Below are positions 22,901 to 31,898 of a DNA stretch of 64,000 bases, in pieces. The notes under the pieces were generated by a model. The model made no database searches and was not told where the DNA came from. It worked only from the letters and a program-made list of their open reading frames with translations. Each line of letters opens with the position of its first letter. Position 1 is the stretch's first letter. Source of the DNA: Diphasiastrum complanatum (taxonomy: Eukaryota; Streptophyta; Lycopodiopsida; Lycopodiales; Lycopodiaceae); assembly GCA_029204225.1 (NCBI GenBank), contig CM055100.1, forward strand, positions 59,084,975 to 59,148,974, given 5' to 3'. The position numbers and the translations under genes were made by a program.

Positions 22901-25535
22901 TATAGTTTACAAGCAATTTCTAGGTGCTTAGAATATGCACAGGTTTAGGGTATCAGTCATTGTATCACCCTTTCACCTCTGTATGTCTATTCAATACCAT
23001 CAGTAACTTTAAGCTTTAAACATGATGTAATATCTTGATTCTTTAAAGCTTGAAAAACATATCTGTTGCCAAAAAAAAGTTGGTTAATCAGATTCTTTTT
23101 GAATCTGATTGAATCAATTGGAATTTTTTTGAATATAATCTTCTGGTTACTATGTTGTGAGTACATTTATTTCATCTGAAATATTCTGTTGCTGTTTTAA
23201 TGCACTTAGGATAGCTTCAGTGTCAGGCCTAAAAACTGTGGTTAATTCAGTTAGAGAAATTCTGATTCTGTTTTGTGATATATTGGTGTATTGGCATATT
23301 TTCATTCAAAGGGTTCTTAGTGCTACTTAGGTTTTGCATCCTTTCTCTTTATTCAGAAATGTTTTGCCAATACACTGAGGTTGCTGCTTAGTATGTCTTT
23401 CTTGTATTCCTTATCTTGATGACTGTTGGCAGATGATGTGGGCAGCTGATTTTGACCAAGGTATGCCATGGGCTCTGGAGTACAACTGTCTCGAGCTTCT
23501 TAAAATCACACCACCACTCAACTCCTTACAGGAGCCCTATGCATGCGACAATAATTTTACAGACTGTGGTCGAAGACAAAGATCTCCCTCTGTAAGTCCA
23601 CAAGTGCAAATTTCACCTTCACCAGGTGATCCAGTATACCATTTTTCTAGAAGTCCTTTCTGCGGTTTAAAGGCAGGAAACTTTTGGCCGAAGTTAAACC
23701 GTCCAAAGGTGCGGACTGTAAGCTCACTTCTTGGAAGAACTGGGGATGATGAGCTGTCAGTCTTCGTTGTTGCTGCCATACTTATTCTGAACAGAGTAAA
23801 GTTTTTTAAAGAGGCCCAGTCCATGGATGATGCTATAAAGGTTTGAACTCTGATATCCAAACCTGCCAGGTTAATAGTTGGCAATTTTTTGTTCTTAACT
23901 GATAACTTTTTGCAATAAGAAACTTCAGATAAGGCAAAAGTCAAGATTACATGCTTTCCATTGTACAATCTGGCCCACCTTAATTTCGTATTGTTTCCTA
24001 TGGAGTTGCTTACAGGATTGACAGTTGTTTTCTGTTGAAATTTTTTGAACTCTTTCATTTCACTCAACAAATCGCAGATGGCCTCTTTGCTTCTTATCTA
24101 AATATTGATCATAATTGGACAGGTTAAAGGGTTAGATTACTTTTCTAGTCAAAGCGTGATTCTAGACAAAGCAGATGGTGCAGTAGCTTGGCAATTTTTC
24201 AGCTACTTATCCAACAGGAAGCATTCCTCGTTTGTGACAGCTTCTGTACCAGTGCTGAATTTACTGATGTTTTTTTAGGTGAAATACCAATCTCTATCAT
24301 TCTCTATGAAGTAGGGTTTGGCAGTTTCAGTAGTTTTTTGACTAGATCCATGAACCAAGGTAAGATGGAGCATCTTTGTGTCAAGTAAAGATCATCAAGG
24401 ATCAGTGCCACATATATTGTTCATGTAATTTGTTTGACAGGATGAAAGTCCATAAAGATCAAGTATTTCTATGGGAAACCTTATGGCTTAAGTTGATGCT
24501 ACCCTAGCCCCGGGGGGCTCTACATTTGTGCCTGGCTCTTAGTAGGAGCCAAAATCAAGAACTGTGTACTTTGGAAGTTGCAACACTCAAAAATATACAT
24601 TGAGACATAGACCAAGCCATCTGAAAAACTTGCTTTCAGGGTAAATCCAGAGGTGAATGACATCTGATGGCTTGGTCAACGAGGTAAATTCTCTGAATAG
24701 TAATGGTCTTTATATACTTATGGAATTATCATGGCTTCTGCAATCATTGTATGCTTGCTAGCCTTGACAGTGGCCGCGTCTGCCTTTACCTCCACAAAGT
24801 GATAGACGCTCAGCTCGTTGGTCCTTTATAAATGTATGAATGTCAATATGGACATATTTTCATGCATGGGACCTGAGCACACTCTTGTGGCATGTAGTCT
24901 GCAATATGCATGGGTTTGATGATCTGATACTGGTACTTACTAAAACAGCCATTTACACCTTCATGCTATATTATTATCATCTCACATATTATTATGTGCA
25001 AGTTGTACTTTTTCTTTGATAGAAGCATGGTTATTAGTTGTAATATATTTCTTCACCATAAGGTTGTTGACTATGAGTAAAAAGTTTGTAAGCTTTGTTC
25101 CATTGTTTTTATAGGTCAGTTCAAGCTCCTTACCCTGGAAGCAACGTTTTTGGGTCTATCTGAGGCTCTGGCCTTCTTTGATATGTGCACTTTTTCTGAT
25201 GGTTTCAGATGTTTAATGATATACAAATGAAGATCCAGGTGAAGAATTGTATACGAACGGCCATAAAACTTCGCAAGAAATATCACAGAAAGGTATATTG
25301 TCCGTTGACTAAGGCAGAGACCAGACATCTGCACTGTCTCAGACCATTCATCTTCATCTTATGTACTAGTAGCATGTGCAGAAGTTATGTACTATAAGGA
25401 TGCCAGTAGTTTGGCACTGTTTTTATAAGTGATATGTTTGGAGCTGAACTGATATAGTCCGTCTTTCAGCTTGCAAAACAAGCTGCGCTGGAGAGAAGAA
25501 CTATCAGCCTGTGGCAATCAAACAGAAACATATAG
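10991..25535 (+). CDS. Rab GTPase-activating protein, TBC domain (10 exons)
   Basis: The predicted protein stimulates GTP hydrolysis by a Rab GTPase in membrane traffic. Exons: 10991-11137, 11611-11709, 19082-19185, 19697-20604, 21526-21648, 21973-22061, 22248-22448, 23433-23840, 25209-25292, 25470-25535. They total 2229 nt, and all phases agree, giving 742 residues. The TBC domain starts at GVDHCIRGEVWEFLLGCY (about 83-100). The Arg-finger IVVDVVR is at 419-425 and the Gln-finger YCQ at 458-460, so the enzyme looks active. Residues about 150-405 are a low-complexity insert inside the domain, as in other plant members of this family. Intron 7 uses a GC donor (GAG|GCAAGT). Exon 1 is the least certain: its ATG follows an in-frame TAG by nine bases and its donor is weak (AAG|GTTGAG). 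The other exons are strongly supported by family similarity. Intron 2 (7.4 kb) holds a gypsy element. Confidence 0.9.
11710..14300. other. Left part of TBC intron 2, no gene seen
   Basis: This intronic DNA contains no coding stretch that I can support. It holds a small 36-bp repeat (13096-13180) and AT-rich sequence. The donor is GGG|GTAATG at 11710. Confidence 0.6.
13096..13180 (-). repeat. 36-bp repeat carrying tRNA-Met primer-site motifs
   Basis: Three units begin with G(C/T)TCTGATACC at 13096, 13131 and 13167, about 36 bp apart. On the - strand each reads GGTATCAGAGC or close to it, the core of the initiator tRNA-Met primer-binding site of copia-type elements. No LTR or coding region is visible next to it. 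Confidence 0.6.
15496..16980 (+). pseudogene. Gypsy gag, interrupted by a copia fragment
   Basis: Gag starts at about 15496 (MESPMEVTQAPSS) and reads to about 15635. It resumes at about 16075 after an inserted copia piece. Recognisable parts are the capsid core (SWIATAIMFLRGKA, about 16243; YLQDSQEAASR, about 16440) and a canonical zinc knuckle CFSCMEKGHLSKDC (about 16783-16826). The knuckle is in a different frame from the long upstream ORF, so at least one frameshift lies between them. The sequence breaks down after about 16840. Confidence 0.8.
15640..16070 (-). pseudogene. Copia gag fragment nested in the gypsy gag
   Basis: On the - strand this reads as copia Gag of the UBN2 type. Recognisable pieces are KARLALRCLKMNISN and EAWDSLKFIYESN (in broken frame), then an open part (15519-15863) with ILNGLSDEFTNLVQNF and SVLVAEECRML. 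It interrupts the + strand gypsy gag, which continues on both sides, so it arrived after the gypsy element. No LTR is attached. The similar SVLVAEEC motif recurs as GVLVAEEC near 29275. Confidence 0.75.
17201..17362. repeat. 81-bp tandem duplication with ACGTGTC motifs
   Basis: Two adjacent copies (about 17201-17281 and 17282-17362) share GTGTCATATGCTCACT, GGACACTTGGTCCA and ATGAGTGACAC. The palindrome GACACGTGTC occurs in the first copy and at the end of the second. It lies between the gag and protease parts of the gypsy remnant. Confidence 0.85.
17490..17955 (+). pseudogene. Gypsy aspartic protease remnant
   Basis: Two adjoining open parts are broken by a stop at 17744. The first ends with the retropepsin motif ILFDDGSTHNFIN, where family members usually have D-S-G or D-T-G. 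The second continues with the typical distal part, FHVMNLDKIDLILGKEWF. After this the text runs into the SINE and then integrase, so reverse transcriptase and RNase H have been lost. Confidence 0.8.
17958..18044 (+). mobile_element. Short tRNA-derived SINE with 15-bp target duplication
   Basis: An 87-bp insert contains an A-box-like GGCTCAGTTGGTTGG, an anticodon-like hairpin CCAAAGTTTCTTTGG and a B box GGTTCGAGCC: the layout of a tRNA-derived polymerase III promoter. It is flanked by perfect copies of CATTAAAGGGGAAGG (17943-17957 and 18045-18059), a target-site duplication. Insert plus one duplication is 102 bp, so the surrounding frame stays open. There is no long 3' tail, which is unusual for a SINE. 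A diverged copy is at 28939-29019. Confidence 0.85.
18060..18870 (+). pseudogene. Gypsy integrase remnant
   Basis: The catalytic core begins with HDAIWVLVDRLTKMAQF (about 18063). It shifts frame to LPNDIVIDRDSKFAGKFW (about 18178), shifts again, and continues as an open C-terminal part (18387-18791: VEFTYNSMKHSAISPF, then SPRYSGPFKIVNKIGRTAY). The C-terminal HVSHLKERL motif follows after another frame break at about 18780. No chromodomain is evident. It follows the protease directly through the SINE. Confidence 0.85.
19023..19081 (+). promoter_or_regulatory. 3' end of TBC intron 2
   Basis: The intron ends GGTTAG|GGC at 19081/19082. The exon then continues the TBC family sequence in phase 0 from SILSG of exon 2. 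This joins exons 7.4 kb apart. Confidence 0.75.
22449..23432 (+). other. GC-AG intron 7 of the TBC gene
   Basis: Exon 7 ends at GAG (22448) followed by GCAAGT. Exon 8 starts after TTGGCAG at 23433. Joining here gives the conserved LCMWEMMWAADFD in phase 0. No GT donor at this place keeps the conserved sequence. Strong flanking matches (AG|GCAAGT) are the known pattern of GC-AG introns. Confidence 0.85.
24775..24900. repeat. Dispersed repeat in TBC intron 8
   Basis: The stretch with TGCCTTTACCTCCACAAAGT and AATATGGACATATTTT resembles 58787-58900 in the same orientation. Part of it also resembles 26180-26215. At 58.8 kb the copy lies within a - strand gypsy remnant, so this is probably a piece of the same element family. 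Confidence 0.45.
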
Positions 25536-26300
25536 ATTAGATTACAGATCATTGGAGTTTCCAGTTTGCTGGGGTGTACGTTTGCAGAGAAGTCAATGGT
25601 TCTCTCCAATCAGTGCTTTGATGGATCCGCTCTTTCTATAATCTATCTATTCACTACTTCGCTAGCTGTTTTGGGTAGCACTATGTCGAACTTGCCATAT
25701 GTACAATCAATCATGTGGCTTGTTGCCAGGTTTTCTCTAACTATTTGCCGAAGTCAAGCCTATCAGTTTTTTATGAGTGTGTGGAGTCCAATATCTCCTT
25801 TTTCCTCTGAAATGTGTTAGGCTTATCTTTGAAGAGAAGGTTGACATGCCCAGATATTACTTTATTTTTGTGTTCAAATATTTTGTACGATGAAGCCATC
25901 TTATGATGGTTAGTAGGATGTTTGGGATGGAAATTTGACCATCATGTCTGTCCATCACAAGCTTATCAAACCATCAGAGTTACTTGAAGCCAGGGTTGGT
26001 GGTTGTAAGGCCTCCATATCTAAAGTTATTCTTCACTCAAGTTTTCCTTCAAACCTAGCTTGACTGAATTTCTTAATGATGTGAAGTAACTGGTAGGAGA
26101 GCATGATGGGTCTTTATTACTTCCATGAGGAAGTAGGGACTTGACTTGATTGGCTTTGTTCTTAGGCCTAGCCTTCATCATGATCGATTCCTTTTTCTCC
26201 CCTGAAGAAATCATAGAAACTCAGCACAATGGTGTGCCTATTCTTTAGAAGGAAGCTTTATCAACTTAACACCTCATTGTCTTTATATTGATTTAGATAC
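25536..26300. other. TBC 3' flank and dispersed repeat
   Basis: Sequence after the TBC stop codon is presumably the 3' untranslated region. No clear polyadenylation signal was fixed. At 26095-26230 there is a stretch (ATGAGGAAGTAGG, CTTGA.TGATTGGCT, GAAATCATAGAAACT) also found at 58715-58835. Nothing else is recognisable. Confidence 0.45.
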
Positions 26301-26819
26301 AACCAAGTGCTTATATATTTATTCTCAAAGTAAACAATTATAGTTGCATAGCTCAAATCTTCAAACAAACATCTAATATGATCCTTGAAAAGGTGCTCAT
26401 TCAAGAATTGCTAAATAGTGAACAATCTCTCAAATTTGTATCCCATAGGAAAATTATAGAATAACATTATGATAAACATGCACTATATACTCTATGTGGC
26501 AAGCTCTGTGATGTGAGCATAAAATTAGGCTGTACCTCCATATGTGAACAAATCCAGATTGATCAGCACACTTAACCATTATCTTCTGAATATGTAAGGA
26601 AAATTACACTCTTACGGAATTTTCAAAGTATGCTTTCCAATTGCCAAATATTAGAACATTTGTTAATGAGCAGATATCCTATTCTGCTTGTGATAATATT
26701 CTGTTTTTCCAAGAATAACATATATTTAAATAGGTATGAATTTGTTTAAGTTCTCAACTCAGTATATTTAGATCAAAACCAAATAGAAAAGAGAGATCAT
26801 AGAAGAATATGGAGATGTT

Positions 26820-27330
26820 TTTCCTTAGCTCATGGTTTACGACCATTTATGTCAATAGACCACGGATCGAGTTAATTTCGAGTAGTCACTCTATCTCTTG
26901 GCAGCCATACAGGTGCTCTCAAAAAGAGGAGAGAGACTACTAATCAAATACAAAATGATGGGAAATATTCAACCCAATAAGTCGCCATGAGATGCTCTTA
27001 TTTTAGTAAAAGTAGATATCCATTGCCCATGATTGATGACTTTGTGAAATCACATAGGTGGGGCTAAATACTTCACTAAGATTGATCTTAGAATCTGATA
27101 TCATCAGATTAGACTCCATTGATGACTTTTTGGGTTGACAAATGCACTAACAACATTTCAATAAATGGTGAACGATATGTTTTGTTCATATTTGGAGAAG
27201 TTTGTGGTGGTATTTAGATGACATCAAATAGTAAGACTCTTAAGGAGCACGTGAATCATAATAACACTATCTTACAAATTCTCAAAAAAGAAATTTCAGT
27301 AGAAACATAAATTGGTTTATCTTCGACATA
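26820..27330 (+). pseudogene. Gypsy reverse-transcriptase remnant
   Basis: Broken frames show successive RT motifs: YPLPMIDDFV (about 27020), GKYFTKIDLR (about 27065), YHQIRL (about 27102), FLG.TNAL.TFQ.MVND (about 27130-27175), and WYLDDI followed by KTLKEHVNH (about 27213-27260). Stops and frameshifts are frequent. The fragment has no LTR and is followed closely by a copia-type primer site. Confidence 0.75.
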
Positions 27331-27378
27331 AGATCACACTTTTGTGTAGAAACATAGACTTTGGCACATGACATTTCT

Positions 27379-27390
27379 TGGTATCAGAGC
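27379..27390 (+). promoter_or_regulatory. Primer-binding site, initiator tRNA-Met type
   Basis: TGGTATCAGAGC exactly matches the primer site core of plant copia elements. It lies upstream of a copia remnant on the same strand (29020-30190) and probably marks that element's 5' LTR end. Confidence 0.6.
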
Positions 27391-28938
27391 AAAATTGCTT
27401 GTGGTGGCAAGTTGAACATAACTATTGCTTTTTTTCAATTTGTTACATTTTCTAGTCACAACCACTTCATTCTTAGAGGACAGCCAGAGCAATAGTTGAG
27501 TAATTGATATAGTCAAAGAAGTTAAATTTCTCCTTAGAATTATAGTATTCTTTTGTATATTTATTAAGAGTTATGTTAAGGTATTTGCTCCACTCAATAA
27601 TTTGACTAAAGGCAAAGAGAGAGAAAAAAAAGAGGGCAACTTAATCCATCTATTATATGGAACAAGGCATTGAATCAGTGTTTAATTAAATTCAGGAACT
27701 TGATTATTTTTATTTGCTTATCAAATATCACGGATCTAGATATATCTTACGTCATAACTAATGCAGTGATACTACAATTCGAGTGGTTGTATTACAAAAT
27801 GATAGGTCGATAGCGTTTCTTCACTTGAGATTAAATAATTTTTGACGTTAGAATCATTGGCGAGTTGAGTGGTGATCTATTGTTTGTTTCTACTATTGTT
27901 TTGCATGTGATTAAAGCCATACACTTTGATTTACAACATCATACATGTTTTAAGCTCATCTTTGTGTTTGCATGAATAAGATCAAGAACATAGTGAAGTG
28001 CAACCATTTGTGATTTCATACATGTTTTAAGCTCATCTTTTGTGTTTGAGTGAATAAGATCAAGAACGTAGTGAAGTGATAACCATTGGTGACTAGCACT
28101 AGAATTTTGAGTTCCAGGAGGTGGATCGCCTTGATGTGCAAACTCCAAAGTCTGTACGATCTTTTGATTGTAATAAGATCTAAAACATCACAATTCATAT
28201 GGTATTAGAATGTGATTTAAGCTTCAATCCATTTTGATCTTGCATTGCATGTTCTTTTAGTGATAAATCATTGATTTGAATAATTAAGGTAGTCTCAATT
28301 GATTCATTAGTTCCAAATTTGTTTTGAGAGCATTACCAAAGTGTTTTTATGTTTATTAGATTGCATTCTACTGTAAAAACATATTCACAAACCTTGAATG
28401 AACTAAAACTTCGAGTGGGTCCTATTTTACAGGGAGTGATTCCTTATTTCTAGGTGCTCGTCAAGTTTCAAGACCTTCAAACATGGATTTGTTTGCCACA
28501 CACTCCTAGGTATTTTGATCACTCATTTGAATGTTAGAATCTAATCTAGAAACACTTACTAAGTGCTGAATATGTTTTTTTTCAATTCAAAACTCTAGCT
28601 TATGTTTGTACTAATGACAAATTCAAAATTGCTTTCTAAATCTCATTGCTAGCCAAGTAGTGAAAAAGAGTGGACATAGTTTTGGCTTAATCCTCTTAAG
28701 ATCTATTTGAACTCCAAGAGTGAGAGTGTGAGTGGCCTTAGTGAGTCCATTTAAAGGAATTCAATCAAGAAAAAATGAAATTAACTTTTATTTTTTTAAG
28801 TCTTCTTCAAGAGTTAAATAGACAAGGCTTACCTTTTCAAATTTCATTGGCATTAGTGAGAATAGCGGATGATTAGTGTTCAAGAAAGATCTTTGTGAAT
28901 CTTGGTGAAACAATTTTGAGACCAAATTCAAGTTGCAA

Positions 28939-29019
28939 ATCAGGGTTGGCTCAGTTGGTTACCTTGGCATCCAAACTTTCTTTGGTCCCAAGTTCTAGGC
29001 CCCCCTTGGAAACCAAGGT
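28939..29019 (+). mobile_element. Second, diverged SINE copy
   Basis: It aligns along its length with the SINE at 17958-18044: GGGTTGGCTCAGTTGGTT, CTTGGCATCCAAA, TTTCTTTGGTCCCA and CCTTGGAAACCAAG. The B box is damaged (AGTTCTAGGC). No clear target-site duplication is visible, so it is probably older than the first copy. It lies just before the copia remnant's coding part. Confidence 0.75.
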
Positions 29020-30190
29020 GCACATATGAATCCAAAAACAAGTTAGAAACACCTCAAGGCTTATTACTTTGAGGATTTAGATCTTACAAAGATCTCGAAG
29101 CAAGGGTGAAAGTGCTCAATAATAAGGCTAGAGTCAATGACATCATTAGGGAGTTTGTTGAAGGAAAATGAGCTAGTTCTATTAGTTTTGAATGCATCTA
29201 AAGATGAATATGCTAACTCAATCCAATCCTATGTCGTTCAAAAAAATCTCCCATTTGTGGAAGTTTAGGTGTCTTAGTGGCTGAGGAGTGCAAACAAATC
29301 AACATTGTCTCAAATGGGACAACTTTCTCTTAAAGATGGAGGTGATGAAAAGCAACTTCTCAAACATAGCAAAGGCAAAAGAAAAAGGAAAGATTTATTG
29401 CAAATGCTCATGAATGTGAAATAGAGAGAGTATGACTTGTTCCTATGAATCTTCAATCAACCCAAAACTCAAAACTAGAAGGTTTATTGAATGTGCATCA
29501 CCAAGAATTTTGATGTGAGTGCTTGTTTAATCAAGAAGAAGGATGAGATCATTGCAAGAGAGACCAGATTTAGGAGGCTATTTAAGCTTGATATTAATCA
29601 TCAAACCTAACCATTGTGGATTGATGGCTGAGGAGATCTCTCACATGGAACTATGAGACGAGATTGTGCCATCCAATTTCAAAACCATGGACATAATGTG
29701 TAAGGAGGAGGTAACCCTCAGGCTATCTAGATCCTTAGCAAAGTGTGGTCTTGTGAGGCATGTGCTTTGGTTAAAGCCCACAAGCTTTTTTTTTCAAGAT
29801 CAATAACTAAATCCAATCTACCTTGCACTTGACTCATTCTGATGTTCATTTTGCAAAATGATTTTTAGAAATGGTTCGAGCAAGTATTAGAAATACTGGG
29901 AGAGCCACTATGTTTGTATCATTTATTGACGACTATAATAGATATGCTTGGATCTACCTTTTATCTTCAAAATCAATGGTGTTTGATAATTTCTTAAGTA
30001 TAGAACTCATATTGAGAATAAACTAAGCACCAAGATCAATGTGCTAAGGTCAAATGGAGGTGGAGAGTACACCCTCAATAGCCTCAAGGATTTTTGTTAC
30101 CAAAGTGGCAACAAAAGAGAAGTCTCATGTCCTTATACACCTTAGCAAAATGGATTTGCTAAGAGGAAGAACTATACTCCATGTGAACGT
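29020..30190 (+). pseudogene. Copia gag and integrase remnant
   Basis: Broken + strand frames show Gag (GVLVAEECKQINIVSN, about 29268), then the pre-integrase region (RRLFKLDINHQ), a zinc-binding stretch (CEACALVKAHK, about 29754), and the integrase core: HSDVHFAKMIF, FIDDYNRYAWIYLLSSKS (about 29920), LRSNGGGEYTLNSL (about 30048), CPYTPQQNG-like (about 30130). Stops are scattered through it. Protease is not evident and everything after integrase is missing. Confidence 0.8.
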
Positions 30191-30199
30191 GCAAAGGCA

Positions 30200-31700
30200 T
30201 TGAGATTGAATGCCTCCCAAAGTCCGTTTGAGGTGAGGCAATTTGTTGTGCATACTATTTGTACTAATAACCTAATCATTATCATGTGATCATATCTATG
30301 AGTCAAAATATGAGATTTAGCTTTTGACACTAGATTAAATTCATGAATGTGATTGTTGTGCATGTAATGCTAAATTGAGCATTACAAACTTTATTGAGTT
30401 CACAATAAAACTTGAAGTCTTGGCATTAGAATGTAGAGTTCAAATCACGAATGCAAACATAAAAGAGTGCGTAACTAGTTTTGTTCTGAATTCCTATAAC
30501 TATTTATTTGTTGAACTTATCATCATGGTTGACCAATGAACTTCAAAACACATAAAAGAGTATTAAAAACAATTGAAGATCCAAATGGCACTTCCTCTTT
30601 TTCTTAAGATAAAGAATGGTTATATGGTTGGCAACCTCAATATCACATCCTTGTGGAATACTACGATGACACAGGGAAGGACTGGAAATATTCTGCAAAG
30701 ATTGAAGAACAAAATTCAAATGAACTGTATACTATTGAAAGACCACTTTAACACACGGACACAAAACAATATTTGCATAAGAGTAGCTTTCTCATACACT
30801 ACATGTAAAGCAAGAAACAGATATTCCAGAAAGAGAAAAACACCATAATGCCAATCATTAATTTGACACGCGAATTTTAATCATTATGGCCATATTGTTT
30901 GTTTGCAGCTTGAAGAGAGCAAGTCAGCAAGAAACAATAATGAGAGCAGCAGTGCAACACAATCAGTCCCACAACAGGAAAAGCTAAACATAAATCACAT
31001 CGTCACATAAATGTTGGTCACGCCATAAAAATGTCAAAAAGTTTGCTTAGTCAGAAGCAAGAATCAATGAAAAATGTAACTCTGCACGTCTTGTACGACA
31101 CGAAATTCCAAGCTAAGTTTCCCTTGAACATGGTACAAATCGCCAACAGAGGTTTCTCACATGCAAAAATGATGGAAAAGTTACCAAAAATTGGGGAAAA
31201 CTGCACGTTTGCCAAACGCTAAGGACAAAGATGAGACATATGATACAAGCAGGAATTAAAGAAAATGGAAGAATAACAATTAAGTTCAAGCCAACAAATA
31301 CCTGTAACAAATTTATTATACCATAGTGTGATCCTTTGGAAGAAAAGGGTCCTAGGCTGAAAACAAAAATTAGCTACCAGTTCCATTTGTTTCTCACTAA
31401 CATCAGGTTCATTTCTGATTATAGAGACTGAAATGGAGGTTGCATTCAGCTGAATTTGGTAAGAATTAAGTCATCTGATAAGGAAAAGACGCAGTGCTAC
31501 ATGATAGAGTAAACTCCTCAAGTGGCAGGTTGTCAGTACATTCTTTTGTCTTCCTGCCTTGATCAGTATTCTGCATTGTTTGCAGAAATGAAAACACCAA
31601 GATAAACTGTGACAAACAAAGGGTAGAGACATAATACGGAGGATAGTTGCAAAGAACTAGTAAAAACATAAAGAGTGCATAATGAGAAGCGGGGAGAAGG
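30200..31700. other. Gene-free AT-rich stretch
   Basis: Only short chance ORFs are present. I see no protein motif, tRNA, or repeat that I can support. The right end approaches the 3' end of the BIR1-like gene. Confidence 0.6.
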
Positions 31701-31898
31701 AATTTAAGCTAGATAATTGCAGACATAAATATCAAAGAAAACACCATATATTATGTAGCAATGAAGAAAACCAGAAGCAAAAACAACAAATCCGCCCAAT
31801 CCACTTTGTGGCTCAGACCTTATACTGTTATGCTATTATTGCTATTCATACATACTAATGGTGATAAATGAGATTGTATTAAGGTACTTCTCATGCCT

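Noticed and set aside
23537-24070. 177-codon ORF on the - strand
   Set aside because: It is antisense to TBC exon 8 and runs into the intron; no motif is seen.
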